In this document: one piece after another, positions 17,776 to 25,705 of the stretch
Layout: each line of letters opens with the position of its first letter
Position numbering within the stretch: position 1 is the stretch's first letter
DNA from: Desulforudis sp.
GTDB lineage: Bacteria > Bacillota > Desulfotomaculia > Desulfotomaculales > Desulforudaceae
Length of the DNA stretch: 36,425 nucleotides
Direction of reading: 5' to 3'
NCBI GenBank assembly: GCA_019084485.1
Contig: JAHRFU010000124.1
Coordinates: 92,706 to 129,130, forward strand
The notes under the pieces: model-generated
Told to the model about the DNA's origin: nothing
The model's input: only the letters and a program-made list of their open reading frames with translations
Databases searched by the model: none
Program-made: the position numbers and the translations under genes

Positions 17776-19716
17776 CTAATGATCGGTTTCTCCGTTAGAC
17801 TCCCACATGACCCGGCCGCAGTCACGCAGGTCGTACCCGCCGAGGGCCTCGACCGCCTTCTGAAATTCGTCGTTTTCGATCACTTCCAACGCCCTTCGGA
17901 CAACGGGCTGATCCCAGAACTTCCGGGGGATACAGAGATCATAGCGTTCCTCGGTGACGGGAACGAAATCCAGCCCTAAGGCCTGAGCTGCGGCGCGGAT
18001 GCCGAGCCCGCAGTCGGCTGTGCCAGAGGCCACCGCAGCGGCGACGGCCATGTGGGTGTACTCCTCCCGGCCATAGCCATTGACCTGGTCGGGACTCATG
18101 CCCTGCTGTTTAAGGTTGAAATCGGTGAGCACCCTTGTCCCCGCTCCACGCTGACGGTTTACGAAGCGTACTTCATCCCGGGCCAGATCACCGAAGTTCT
18201 GAATCTGCTTCGGGTTTCCAGGGGCAACGATAAAACCCTGCTCCCGGTAGGTGAGGTTGATCAGCACCATCGGACGCCCGGGCAGGTACTTTTTGATATC
18301 GAAAACGTTGTATCCGCCGGTCTCCTCGTCCAATAGGTGCGTACCGGCCATATGGGCCTCACCGCGTTTCAGGGCGAGCAGTCCACCCAGGCTTCCGGCG
18401 TGGGCGGACGACAGGCTGGACCGGGGGTATTGGATCTTGAGGTAATTGGCCAGGACGTCTAGGGCGATGTCGTGACTGCCGATGACCACAGTGGTTTCGG
18501 CGATCTCCTCCCGGGTGCGCAGGAGTTCAACCGAAACCCGCTGACCGGCTTCAAACCCCTCGGTGAAACGCGGCACCACCAGGATCCCGTCGGCCCGGAT
18601 CATGGTCAGAATCAGGCCGGCCCCGCGCCCCAAGGGGGTCACGATCACGTTGTCTCCCACCTGCCCAAGTTTCACCCGCACAAACTCATCCACGCCCATC
18701 GGCGAGACCACCCGCCGGGATAGAACCGCTTCGATCTTCTCCCGGCCCGCGACCGCCCGTCCCAACTTCCGGTAGATCACCGGCTTCGCGAACAGTTCCA
18801 GAGTCAGCGCCGCTGAGACCGGATAGCCGGGAATGCCGAACACAGGCTTACCTTTAATTACACCCAGAACCACCGGTTTGCCGGGTTTAATCGCTACCCC
18901 GTGGTTTACGACCTGTCCAAGTTCGCGAATCAGGGCCGCACTGAAGTCTTCCCGCCCGGCCGATGCCCCGGCATTGATGATCACGGCGTCACTCACTGCC
19001 ACTGACTCAGCAAGTGCCTCCCGCAGTTTTTCGTAGACGTCGGGCACGATTTGGTGCCGGACGGCCTCGGCCCCCCATTCCGTCAGAAAGGAGCCGAGCA
19101 CCCGGGAATTGTACTCCACGATATCGCCCGGATGCAGGTCGCCCCCCGGTTCAACCACTTCGGTCCCGGTCGGGATGATCGTTACCCGGGGGCGCGGGTG
19201 CACCTTGATGGTGGTCACACCACCCGCCAGCATCCCACCGATGTCCACCGGCCGCACCACCTGATTGGACGGGATGATCATCTCGGTGGCCACAATGTCC
19301 TCTCCGATCACCCGCACATGCTGCCATGGAAAGGCCGGAGAAATGATCTCGATCTCGTCCTCGGACACCTGGTGCACGTCCTCAACCATGATCACCGCAT
19401 CGCAACCTTCGGGCAAGGGATCACCGGTGTCCACCACAAATGCCTTTTCGTCAACCTTCAGCCGGAGAAGGGTCAGTTCGGTTGCCCCGAAGGTATCCCG
19501 AGCACGCAAGGCGAACCCGTCCATGGCCGAGGCATTGAAGTGCGGCGAAGAGGTTCGAGCGAAGACCGGAGACGCGGTAACCCGCCCGAGCGCTTCGGTG
19601 GTAGGAATCTCTTCGGGCTCAGCCGGGGCCAGTGCCCCCTCGCCCTCCAGTACGGCCAGGTATTCTTCCAGCGCCTCTTCCCAGGGTTTTTCGGAAAGAT
19701 AAATGTTTCGCTTCAC
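17776..19716 (-). CDS. Molybdopterin molybdotransferase MoeA fused to C-terminal PBP-like (LysR substrate-binding) domain
   Basis: MoeA motifs SPHFNASAMDGFALRA, GDPLPEGCDAVIMVE, INAGASAGREDFSA; C-terminal VVIGSHDIALDVLANYL...TDCGLGIRAAAQALGLDFVPVTEERYDL. Confidence 0.93.
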   Translation of the reverse strand: MKRNIYLSEKPWEEALEEYLAVLEGEGALAPAEPEEIPTTEALGRVTASPVFARTSSPHFNASAMDGFALRARDTFGATELTLLRLKVDEKAFVVDTGDPLPEGCDAVIMVEDVHQVSEDEIEIISPAFPWQHVRVIGEDIVATEMIIPSNQVVRPVDIGGMLAGGVTTIKVHPRPRVTIIPTGTEVVEPGGDLHPGDIVEYNSRVLGSFLTEWGAEAVRHQIVPDVYEKLREALAESVAVSDAVIINAGASAGREDFSAALIRELGQVVNHGVAIKPGKPVVLGVIKGKPVFGIPGYPVSAALTLELFAKPVIYRKLGRAVAGREKIEAVLSRRVVSPMGVDEFVRVKLGQVGDNVIVTPLGRGAGLILTMIRADGILVVPRFTEGFEAGQRVSVELLRTREEIAETTVVIGSHDIALDVLANYLKIQYPRSSLSSAHAGSLGGLLALKRGEAHMAGTHLLDEETGGYNVFDIKKYLPGRPMVLINLTYREQGFIVAPGNPKQIQNFGDLARDEVRFVNRQRGAGTRVLTDFNLKQQGMSPDQVNGYGREEYTHMAVAAAVASGTADCGLGIRAAAQALGLDFVPVTEERYDLCIPRKFWDQPVVRRALEVIENDEFQKAVEALGGYDLRDCGRVMWESNGETDH

Positions 19717-19734
19717 GGAATCTCCACCTTCGTT

Positions 19735-20031
19735 TTCGATGTCGTCTGGTGCTGTGTCGCTTTCCTGAGGGATTGCCTACACAAACACGTACGTGACAGA
19801 GGAATCTGCTCGGGTGTGAAACGGGGACAGGCGGTCGACGCTGATCCGCGGCTCACTGCGCATTTTTAATTGGACACAGTCCAATTGAGACGTCTCTAGA
19901 TTCGTAACAAAAAACAAGCACTTCAAAGTTCGAAAGCCCTGAAGGCGCACTGTCATTACAAGTCTCCCTATCGTTTGTTCCGGCAATACCCTCAGCGCGC
20001 ACTGCACCTTCTAGGTGTTGGTATTTTTAAG
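19735..20031. mobile_element. MITE-like intergenic repeat, copy R2, with about 100-bp extra internal segment
   Basis: CTGAGGGATTGCCTACACAAACACGTACGTGACAGAGGAATCTGCTCG and TATCGTTTGTTCCGGCAATACCCTCAGCGCGCACTGCACCTTC shared with R1. Confidence 0.65.
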
Positions 20032-20039
20032 TTAAGCAT

Positions 20040-21332
20040 CTAAAACGGAATTACTTCGACTTCATCCCCCGCCGACACCCCTTGGCTTTCCAGGGGTATC
20101 CGGGCTAGGCCGTCAGAACGAACCATGGTCACAATCAGGCCGGACTTACCCAGGATCGGCTCCGCAGTCAGCACCCCGTCCACGTTCGACAGGGCTACAC
20201 GGACGTAGTCCTCCTTGCCGGGCGGGGAGGAAAGGGAGCGGGTAATCCTGGCCCGCAGCGTCAGCCTGAAGGCCTTCGGGTTGATCAGCGGTTTCACGAT
20301 CAGTTCGAACACGACCATCGCCGATACCGGGTGTCCGGGTAGGCCGATCAGGGGCTTGCCGTCCACAACCGCACCGATGGTCGGTTTGCCCGGACGCACT
20401 GCCAGCCCGTGGAAGAGCACCCCGGGCTCACCCATACTGTTGATCACCTCGGCACTGAAGTCCCTTTTCCCGACCGAACTTCCCCCGGAAATGACCACGG
20501 CATCGTTTTCGTCCAGAGCCCGGCGCACCGCCGCAGAAAGAAGCTCAAAGTCGTCACCAACCACGCCGTAGCGCCGGGCGATCCCGCCGTTTACTTCCAC
20601 CAGTGCCCCGTTGGTATAGGAATTGACATCCCTGACCTGACCGGGAGCCAGCGCCGCATCGACGGGGATCACCTCGTCCCCGCTGGTGATCACTCCCACC
20701 CGAGGCTGCCGCGCCACCGAAACCCTGCTTACACCGGTCGCCGCCAGCAGCCCGATGTCCTGGGGCCGCAACCGGTGCCCGGCGTCTAAGAGTACAGCAT
20801 CGCGGGAAAGGTCATCCCCGCGCCGTACGGTATTATCTCCGGGAGCCACCGGACGGGTAACCCCGATGGTCCGCTCGTCCAGTTGCTCAGTGTATTCAAC
20901 CATTACTACGGCATCAGCACCGGCCGGAATCATTCCGCCTGTGGCGATACGATAGGTTTGCCCGAGACCGACGCGGCCCCCGGGAGCCGATCCCATCAGC
21001 ACTTCCCCGGTGATCTCCAGATAGGCCGGAAGCCCCTCCGTGGCACCGAAGGTATCCTGGGCCCGAACGGCAAAACCGTCCATTGTAGACCGGTCAAAAC
21101 CCGGGACGTCCTCGGGCGCGACCACATCCCGGTCGAGTACCCGTCCGAGCGCCTTCACCAGTCCAACCTCTTCCGATTCCGGCGTCCAGCGAATATGCGT
21201 ACGCAGGACTGCGAGTGCCTCTTCAATAGTCAGAACGCGAAACAGATCCACACCCATAACCTCCGTCAATCTCGCTCTAATACCTAATCCTACCATAGCC
21301 CTTCCTCGACCGCAAAAACCCGTTATCCACAA
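20040..21332 (-). CDS. moeA: Molybdopterin molybdotransferase MoeA (second paralog); actual start probably at internal Met (MGVDLFRVLTIEEAL)
   Basis: PGFDRSTMDGFAVRAQDTFGATEG, ISGGSSVGKRDFSAEVI, GKPLIGLPGHPVSAMVVFELIVKP. Confidence 0.93.
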   Translation of the reverse strand: MWITGFCGRGRAMVGLGIRARLTEVMGVDLFRVLTIEEALAVLRTHIRWTPESEEVGLVKALGRVLDRDVVAPEDVPGFDRSTMDGFAVRAQDTFGATEGLPAYLEITGEVLMGSAPGGRVGLGQTYRIATGGMIPAGADAVVMVEYTEQLDERTIGVTRPVAPGDNTVRRGDDLSRDAVLLDAGHRLRPQDIGLLAATGVSRVSVARQPRVGVITSGDEVIPVDAALAPGQVRDVNSYTNGALVEVNGGIARRYGVVGDDFELLSAAVRRALDENDAVVISGGSSVGKRDFSAEVINSMGEPGVLFHGLAVRPGKPTIGAVVDGKPLIGLPGHPVSAMVVFELIVKPLINPKAFRLTLRARITRSLSSPPGKEDYVRVALSNVDGVLTAEPILGKSGLIVTMVRSDGLARIPLESQGVSAGDEVEVIPF

Positions 21333-21395
21333 ATGGGGTCATATCCACACAAATGGGGTCAGACACAAATCAGAAGAAAGTTAAGCCCCGACCCC
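21325..21395. repeat. Short direct repeat TCCACA(CA)AATGGGGTCA, resembling REP/RAYT-associated GGGGTCAGACAC sequences
   Basis: tatccacaaatggggtcatatccacacaaatggggtcagacacaaat. Confidence 0.5.
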
Positions 21396-21396
21396 G

Positions 21397-22164
21397 CTAG
21401 TAGACGGTGTCGCCTCGGACGAAGGCGGCGGTGCGCTCGTCACGGGGGTTGGCCAGGATCTCCGGCGTGGGGCCTTCCTCGATCAGCTTGCCCTCATAGA
21501 GAAAGGAGAGCCAGTCGGTCAGGCGGCGGGCCTGGAAGATGTTGTGGGTCACCAGAACCACTGAGAAGCCCCGCTCGCGGCTGACGGAACGGACCATAGC
21601 CTCAATCAGGGCTGCGTTGTGGGGGTCAAGGTTGGAGGTGGGCTCGTCCAGGAAAAGCACCTCCGGATCGGTGACCAGGACGCGGGCTAATGCTACCCGC
21701 TGCGCTTCCCCGCCGGAGAGGGTCCGTGCCGCTTGGTTCTCCAGTTGCTCCAAACCCAGGGTCTTCAACTCGGCCCGTACCCGGTCCCGCAGGGCGGGAC
21801 CCCTCAGGCCGCGCACCTTAAGCCCGTAGGCCACGTTTTCAAAGACGGTGGTGTTGAACATCACCGGTTTCTGAAAGACCATGGCCATGCGCCGCTGAAC
21901 CGCCAACCGGCCATTGTTCAGGGAAATGTCTTGTCCGTGGAAGAAAACCCGTCCGGCAGAGGGTTTCTCAATCAGGTTCAATATGCGTAACAGGGTGCTC
22001 TTCCCGGACCCGCTCGGACCGATAATGCCGTGAATGCGCCCTTTCTGAAAAACCAGCCGCTCCACCTGCAGTACATCGCGGGAGCCAAAGCGTTTAACCA
22101 GAGAGTCCAGTTCAAGAATGGCTTCGTTCAATTGCGTGGCACCCCCTGCAGCCGATACAGGCAC
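21397..22164 (-). CDS. tupC: Tungstate ABC transporter ATP-binding protein
   Basis: Walker A GPSGSGKST, signature LSGGEAQRVALARVL, Walker B VLFLDEPTSNLD; adjacent tupBA. Confidence 0.93.
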   Translation of the reverse strand: MPVSAAGGATQLNEAILELDSLVKRFGSRDVLQVERLVFQKGRIHGIIGPSGSGKSTLLRILNLIEKPSAGRVFFHGQDISLNNGRLAVQRRMAMVFQKPVMFNTTVFENVAYGLKVRGLRGPALRDRVRAELKTLGLEQLENQAARTLSGGEAQRVALARVLVTDPEVLFLDEPTSNLDPHNAALIEAMVRSVSRERGFSVVLVTHNIFQARRLTDWLSFLYEGKLIEEGPTPEILANPRDERTAAFVRGDTVY

Positions 22165-22823
22165 GAATTAATGATGAAGGCCAGCACCAGCAACACAATC
22201 CCCAGGCCGATGGCCATTTCAAAATTGCCCCGGCGGGTCTCCAGGACGATGGCGCTGGTCATCACTCGGGTCTTGCCCTCGATATTCCCGCCGACCATCA
22301 TTACCGCCCCGACCTCCGCCATCAGGCGACCAAGCCCCGTGACCACAGCGCCCACGATCGCCAGACGCGCCTCCCGCACAATAGTCAGGGCGGACTGCCA
22401 GGCACTGGCCCCCAGGGAAACGGCGGTGTCCCGAATTTCCTTGTCCTTGCTGCGCACGGCGATCATAGTCAACCCGGTCACAATCGGGAAGGCCAGCACC
22501 GTCTGGGCAACAACCATGGCCCAAGGGGTGTACAGCAGTTTTAAGACACCGAAGGGGCCGCTGGAGGACAACAAAAGGTAGATCAGGAGGCCGGCCAACA
22601 CTGGGGGCAGGCCCATCAAGGTGTATATAATCTGTGCCGCCCACCGGACCCGGTGAGCCGGCAATAGGCCAAGCCACGTTCCCAGCGGGATACCCAGCGC
22701 TGAAGCCAAAAATACCGATATCCCGGACACAAACAGCGACATCCAGATGATGTGCATCATGGCCGGGTCTCGGGAGATGATTAATGCTAAAGCTTGTACC
22801 GTACCTTCCCAGATTCGAATCAA
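22128..22823 (-). CDS. tupB: Tungstate ABC transporter permease
   Basis: Multi-TM permease, ...DTAVSLGASAWQSALTIVREARLAIVGAVVTGLGRLMAEVGAVMMVGGNI. Confidence 0.93.
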   Translation of the reverse strand: MIRIWEGTVQALALIISRDPAMMHIIWMSLFVSGISVFLASALGIPLGTWLGLLPAHRVRWAAQIIYTLMGLPPVLAGLLIYLLLSSSGPFGVLKLLYTPWAMVVAQTVLAFPIVTGLTMIAVRSKDKEIRDTAVSLGASAWQSALTIVREARLAIVGAVVTGLGRLMAEVGAVMMVGGNIEGKTRVMTSAIVLETRRGNFEMAIGLGIVLLVLAFIINSCLYRLQGVPRN

Positions 22824-22922
22824 CCCCTTGTAATTATAAGGGAGGGATGAGAGGAGACACCTCTCATCCCCTCCCCGCTTAACGAGACTGCTCAGGGGGG
22901 TCCTGAGGCTCGCAAAGAGACT

Positions 22923-23783
22923 CTACTGTGCGTTGGGGTAAAAAAGCTGCTCACCGTTTAGTTGGAAACCGGCAATCACTTCTTGACCTTCGTCGCTGAT
23001 GAAGTATTCTATCAAGGCTGTAGCGCCTTCAAAATCAATGTTCGGATGCTGATCCGGATTCGGAGCCATAATCCCGTACTGGTTGAACAGGGCCTGGTCA
23101 CCCTCGACAATCGCTTCCAGGTTCAAGCTATCCCGGAGGGCAATGAAAGTACCCCGGTCGGTCAGGGTGTATCCCTTCTGTTCCGAAGTCATACGCAGGA
23201 CGTCTCCCATGCCCTGCCCCACGGACTGGTACCAGTTTCCCTTTGGCTCGATCTCAGCCTTCTTCCAAATCGACTTCTCCTTGGAATGGGTGCCGGAGTC
23301 ATCGCCACGAGACACGAAGATGGCCTGTTTTTCCGCGATCAGCGCGAAGGCGGCGGCGGCATCCTTTCCGCCTTTAATCCCAACCGGGTCGTCCGCCGGG
23401 CCAACAATGACGAAGTCGTTGTACATTACGTCGTGCCGATCCACGAAGAACCCTTCCTGCACCATTTGCAGTTCCGTAGCTTTGGCGTGCACCAATACCA
23501 CATCGGCATCGCCGCGCTTTCCGGCTTCAAGGGCCGCACCGGTACCCATGGAGATCACGGAAACCTTGTAGTTGAACTTCGCTTCAAATGCCGGCAGGAA
23601 CACATCCAACAGTCCACTGTCGTGAGTACTGGTAGTAGTTGCCAATTTAAGCTCGGTGGGTGCCGGTTTCTGCTCCTCAGGCGGGGTACCGGTACCGGTG
23701 TTGCTCTGCCCGCAGGCGGCGGCGAAAACGGCAAGCACCAGCAGGACGGCCAGGAAAACAATAAACTGTGCTTTTAGTTTCAT
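22923..23783 (-). CDS. tupA: Tungstate-binding lipoprotein
   Basis: Lipobox LAVFAAACGQ; TTSTHDSGLLDVFLPAFEAKFNYKVSVISMGTGAALEAGKRGDADVVLVHA; start set to ATG 23783 after AGGAGG. Confidence 0.93.
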   Translation of the reverse strand: MKLKAQFIVFLAVLLVLAVFAAACGQSNTGTGTPPEEQKPAPTELKLATTTSTHDSGLLDVFLPAFEAKFNYKVSVISMGTGAALEAGKRGDADVVLVHAKATELQMVQEGFFVDRHDVMYNDFVIVGPADDPVGIKGGKDAAAAFALIAEKQAIFVSRGDDSGTHSKEKSIWKKAEIEPKGNWYQSVGQGMGDVLRMTSEQKGYTLTDRGTFIALRDSLNLEAIVEGDQALFNQYGIMAPNPDQHPNIDFEGATALIEYFISDEGQEVIAGFQLNGEQLFYPNAQ

Positions 23784-23891
23784 TGAGCAAATCCTCCTCA
23801 TATGGTGTGTAGTACACATTCATCCGGTTAAGTGGTCAGTAAAGAGCAGTTAAGCTTCCCGCTTACCCCATTTCCGCCCCAAAATCATGAC

Positions 23892-23918
23892 CCGGCCAGC
23901 CCAAAGGAAGCCAGCCGG
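23892..23918 (-). terminator. Terminator hairpin downstream of proximal Moco/Tuco riboswitch
   Basis: Minus strand CCGGCTGGC TTCCTTTGG GCTGGCCGG then GTCATGATTTT. Confidence 0.6.
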
Positions 23919-23929
23919 AATCATGGTCC

Positions 23930-24022
23930 GGATGACGGCTCCTTTCCGCAATGGGAGGCACGTCCGTTTCCAAGCGTACCCTACCGGCCCTGTAACCTTG
24001 GGATTTAAAACCTGTAGGTCAT
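23930..24022 (-). promoter_or_regulatory. Moco/Tuco-type riboswitch (proximal copy) upstream of tupA
   Basis: Minus strand ...GTAGGGTACGCTTGGAAACGGACGTGCCTCCCATTGCGGAAAGGAGCC; matches Moco RNA core (E. coli moaA leader GCCUCCCGUAUCUGGAAAGG). Confidence 0.8.
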
Positions 24023-24058
24023 AGGGCTCGGAGCTACCATATGCCATTGGCCAAATAA

Positions 24059-24090
24059 AAGCCGGGTCCGCGGAAAAGCGAACCCGGCTT
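24059..24090 (-). terminator. Rho-independent terminator downstream of distal Moco/Tuco riboswitch
   Basis: Minus strand AAGCCGGGTTCGCTTTTCCGCGGACCCGGCTTTTATTT. Confidence 0.85.
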
Positions 24091-24113
24091 ATCAGTGCCT
24101 TACGAGCACAACA

Positions 24114-24205
24114 AACCGCATTCTCTCCTTTCCGCAACGGGAGGCGCGTTCGTTTCCAAGCGCACCCTGTCGATCAGCCGCCATAATCCTGATGATCACA
24201 GGCGG
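24114..24205 (-). promoter_or_regulatory. Moco/Tuco-type riboswitch (distal copy) upstream of tupA
   Basis: Minus strand CGCCTGTGATCATCAGGATTATGGCGGCTGATCGACAGGGTGCGCTTGGAAACGAACGCGCCTCCCGTTGCGGAAAGGAGAG. Confidence 0.82.
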
Positions 24206-24394
24206 TCAGATTCGGAGATACTGGGGTGACATATTCGCCCCTAAATAACCCGATTCCTGCCGAATTTCCATAAGGTTTCTAATTTTTTCGAAAGCCGATG
24301 TTCTTTGTTGGCAAATCATTTTCACTTTGTTCACAGTTTCGTCACAACAAATGTTCATACTAGAAGACAAGAACATAAGAGAAGGAGGTCAATC

Positions 24395-24895
24395 GTGAAG
24401 AGCAAAGTAGTGATCCTTGTGCTGACCTTGGTGTTCGCCTTCGGCGCAGTTCAGACCGCAGCAGCCGGGTGGGGCGGAAAGCAGATGAACGCCGTGCCAC
24501 CGGTAAACATGGCCGACGAGCTTGGGCTCACCGCCGAACAAGCGGCCAAGATCCGCGGACTCCAGGAATCCCACCAGAAGGAGATGAATGCACTACAGGA
24601 CAACATCCGGGAGCTTCGTCTGCAGTCTTGGCAGTTAAGCTTCACGCCGGGCACCGACCAGAAGCTTCTGGAAGCCAAATCCCTGGAAGTACGGAAGCTG
24701 CACGAAAAGAAAATGGAACTGATGCAGAAACACCGTGAAGAAGTGCGTGCCATTCTCACGGATGAGCAACAGGCCCGCTGGTCCGAGGTTCGAAACGGCA
24801 GACCCTGCCCCAACCCGGACGGCCCCATGCGCGGTCCAAAAGGTGCTCGGGGGGCTGGCGGCGGCATGTTCTGCCCCTTTGGCCAGACCCCTTAG
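24395..24895 (+). CDS. Spy/CpxP-like periplasmic (extracytoplasmic) adaptor/chaperone family protein
   Basis: Signal peptide MKSKVVILVLTLVFAFGAVQTAAAG; LGLTAEQAAKIRGLQESHQKEMNALQDNIRELR...ILTDEQQARW LTxxQ motifs; GTG start after GAAGGAGG. Confidence 0.82.
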   Translation: MKSKVVILVLTLVFAFGAVQTAAAGWGGKQMNAVPPVNMADELGLTAEQAAKIRGLQESHQKEMNALQDNIRELRLQSWQLSFTPGTDQKLLEAKSLEVRKLHEKKMELMQKHREEVRAILTDEQQARWSEVRNGRPCPNPDGPMRGPKGARGAGGGMFCPFGQTP

Positions 24896-24911
24896 AGGAC
24901 ACGTTCTCAGA

Positions 24912-24937
24912 ACGGGTCGCGGATTGGCGCGGCCCGT
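24912..24937 (+). terminator. Rho-independent terminator after Spy-like gene
   Basis: ACGGGTCGCG GATTGG CGCGGCCCGT TTTTA. Confidence 0.8.
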
Positions 24938-25024
24938 TTTTACGTTTCAGGAGAATGCTAATCGTTTAAAATGAGTGTATAGTTTACTTTAGAGAACCTG
25001 TCCCGGTAGAAGGAGGCGAGGACG

Positions 25025-25705
25025 ATGTTCACAGGCACCATTTTGGTCGTTGACGACGAGCAGGCCGTGCGTGACCTGGCCCGTCTGTACCTGGAACGAG
25101 AGGGGTTCCGGGTGGAGACGGCCGCCGACGGCGAGGAAGCCCTCGCCCGGGTCGCGGATTTGCGCCCGGACCTGATCGTGCTGGACATCATGCTGCCGAA
25201 AATGGATGGTTGGGCAGTCTGCCGGGAAATACGCCGGGAACTGGTCACGCCGATCATCTTCCTGTCGGCTAAGGGTGAGGAATACGACCGCATCCTCGGG
25301 CTCGAACTGGGTGCCGATGACTACCTGACCAAACCCTTCAGCCCGCGTGAACTGGTAGCCCGGGTGAAGGCGGTGCTGCGCCGCGGCAGTGCCGGATCCG
25401 GCGGCAAGACCCTACGCTACCCCGGAATCGTGATCGATGGGGCGGCCCGTACTGTGGAAGCCGATGGGCAGAACCTCGTCCTGGCCCCCCGGGAGTTTGA
25501 ACTGCTGTGGTTCCTGGCCCTGCACCCCGGACAGGTGTTCAGCCGCGACCAGCTCTTGACCAACGTCTGGGGCTACAGCTACCCCGGTGACCAGCGCACC
25601 GTAGACACGCATGTCAAGCGGCTGCGTGAGAAGATGCCTGATAAGAGCGCTTCCTACCTGAAGACCGTCTGGGGCCGGGGCTATAAATTTGAGGTGACCT
25701 CCTGA
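25025..25705 (+). CDS. OmpR/PhoB-family response regulator
   Basis: ILVVDDEQAVRDLARLYLEREGF, LIVLDIMLPKMDGW, ADDYLTKPF; winged-helix C-terminus VWGYSYPGDQRTVDTHVKRLREK. Confidence 0.96.
   Translation: MFTGTILVVDDEQAVRDLARLYLEREGFRVETAADGEEALARVADLRPDLIVLDIMLPKMDGWAVCREIRRELVTPIIFLSAKGEEYDRILGLELGADDYLTKPFSPRELVARVKAVLRRGSAGSGGKTLRYPGIVIDGAARTVEADGQNLVLAPREFELLWFLALHPGQVFSRDQLLTNVWGYSYPGDQRTVDTHVKRLREKMPDKSASYLKTVWGRGYKFEVTS

Noticed and set aside
19051-19869. 272-aa plus-strand ORF sharing LRDCLHKHVRDRG with ORF 17414..17779
   Set aside because: Shared peptide is just the plus-strand reading of the R1/R2 repeat; remainder is antisense to moeA-PBP.
23850-24137. 95-aa minus-strand ORF upstream of tupA
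   Set aside because: Overlaps both Moco/Tuco riboswitch units and the terminator; not coding.
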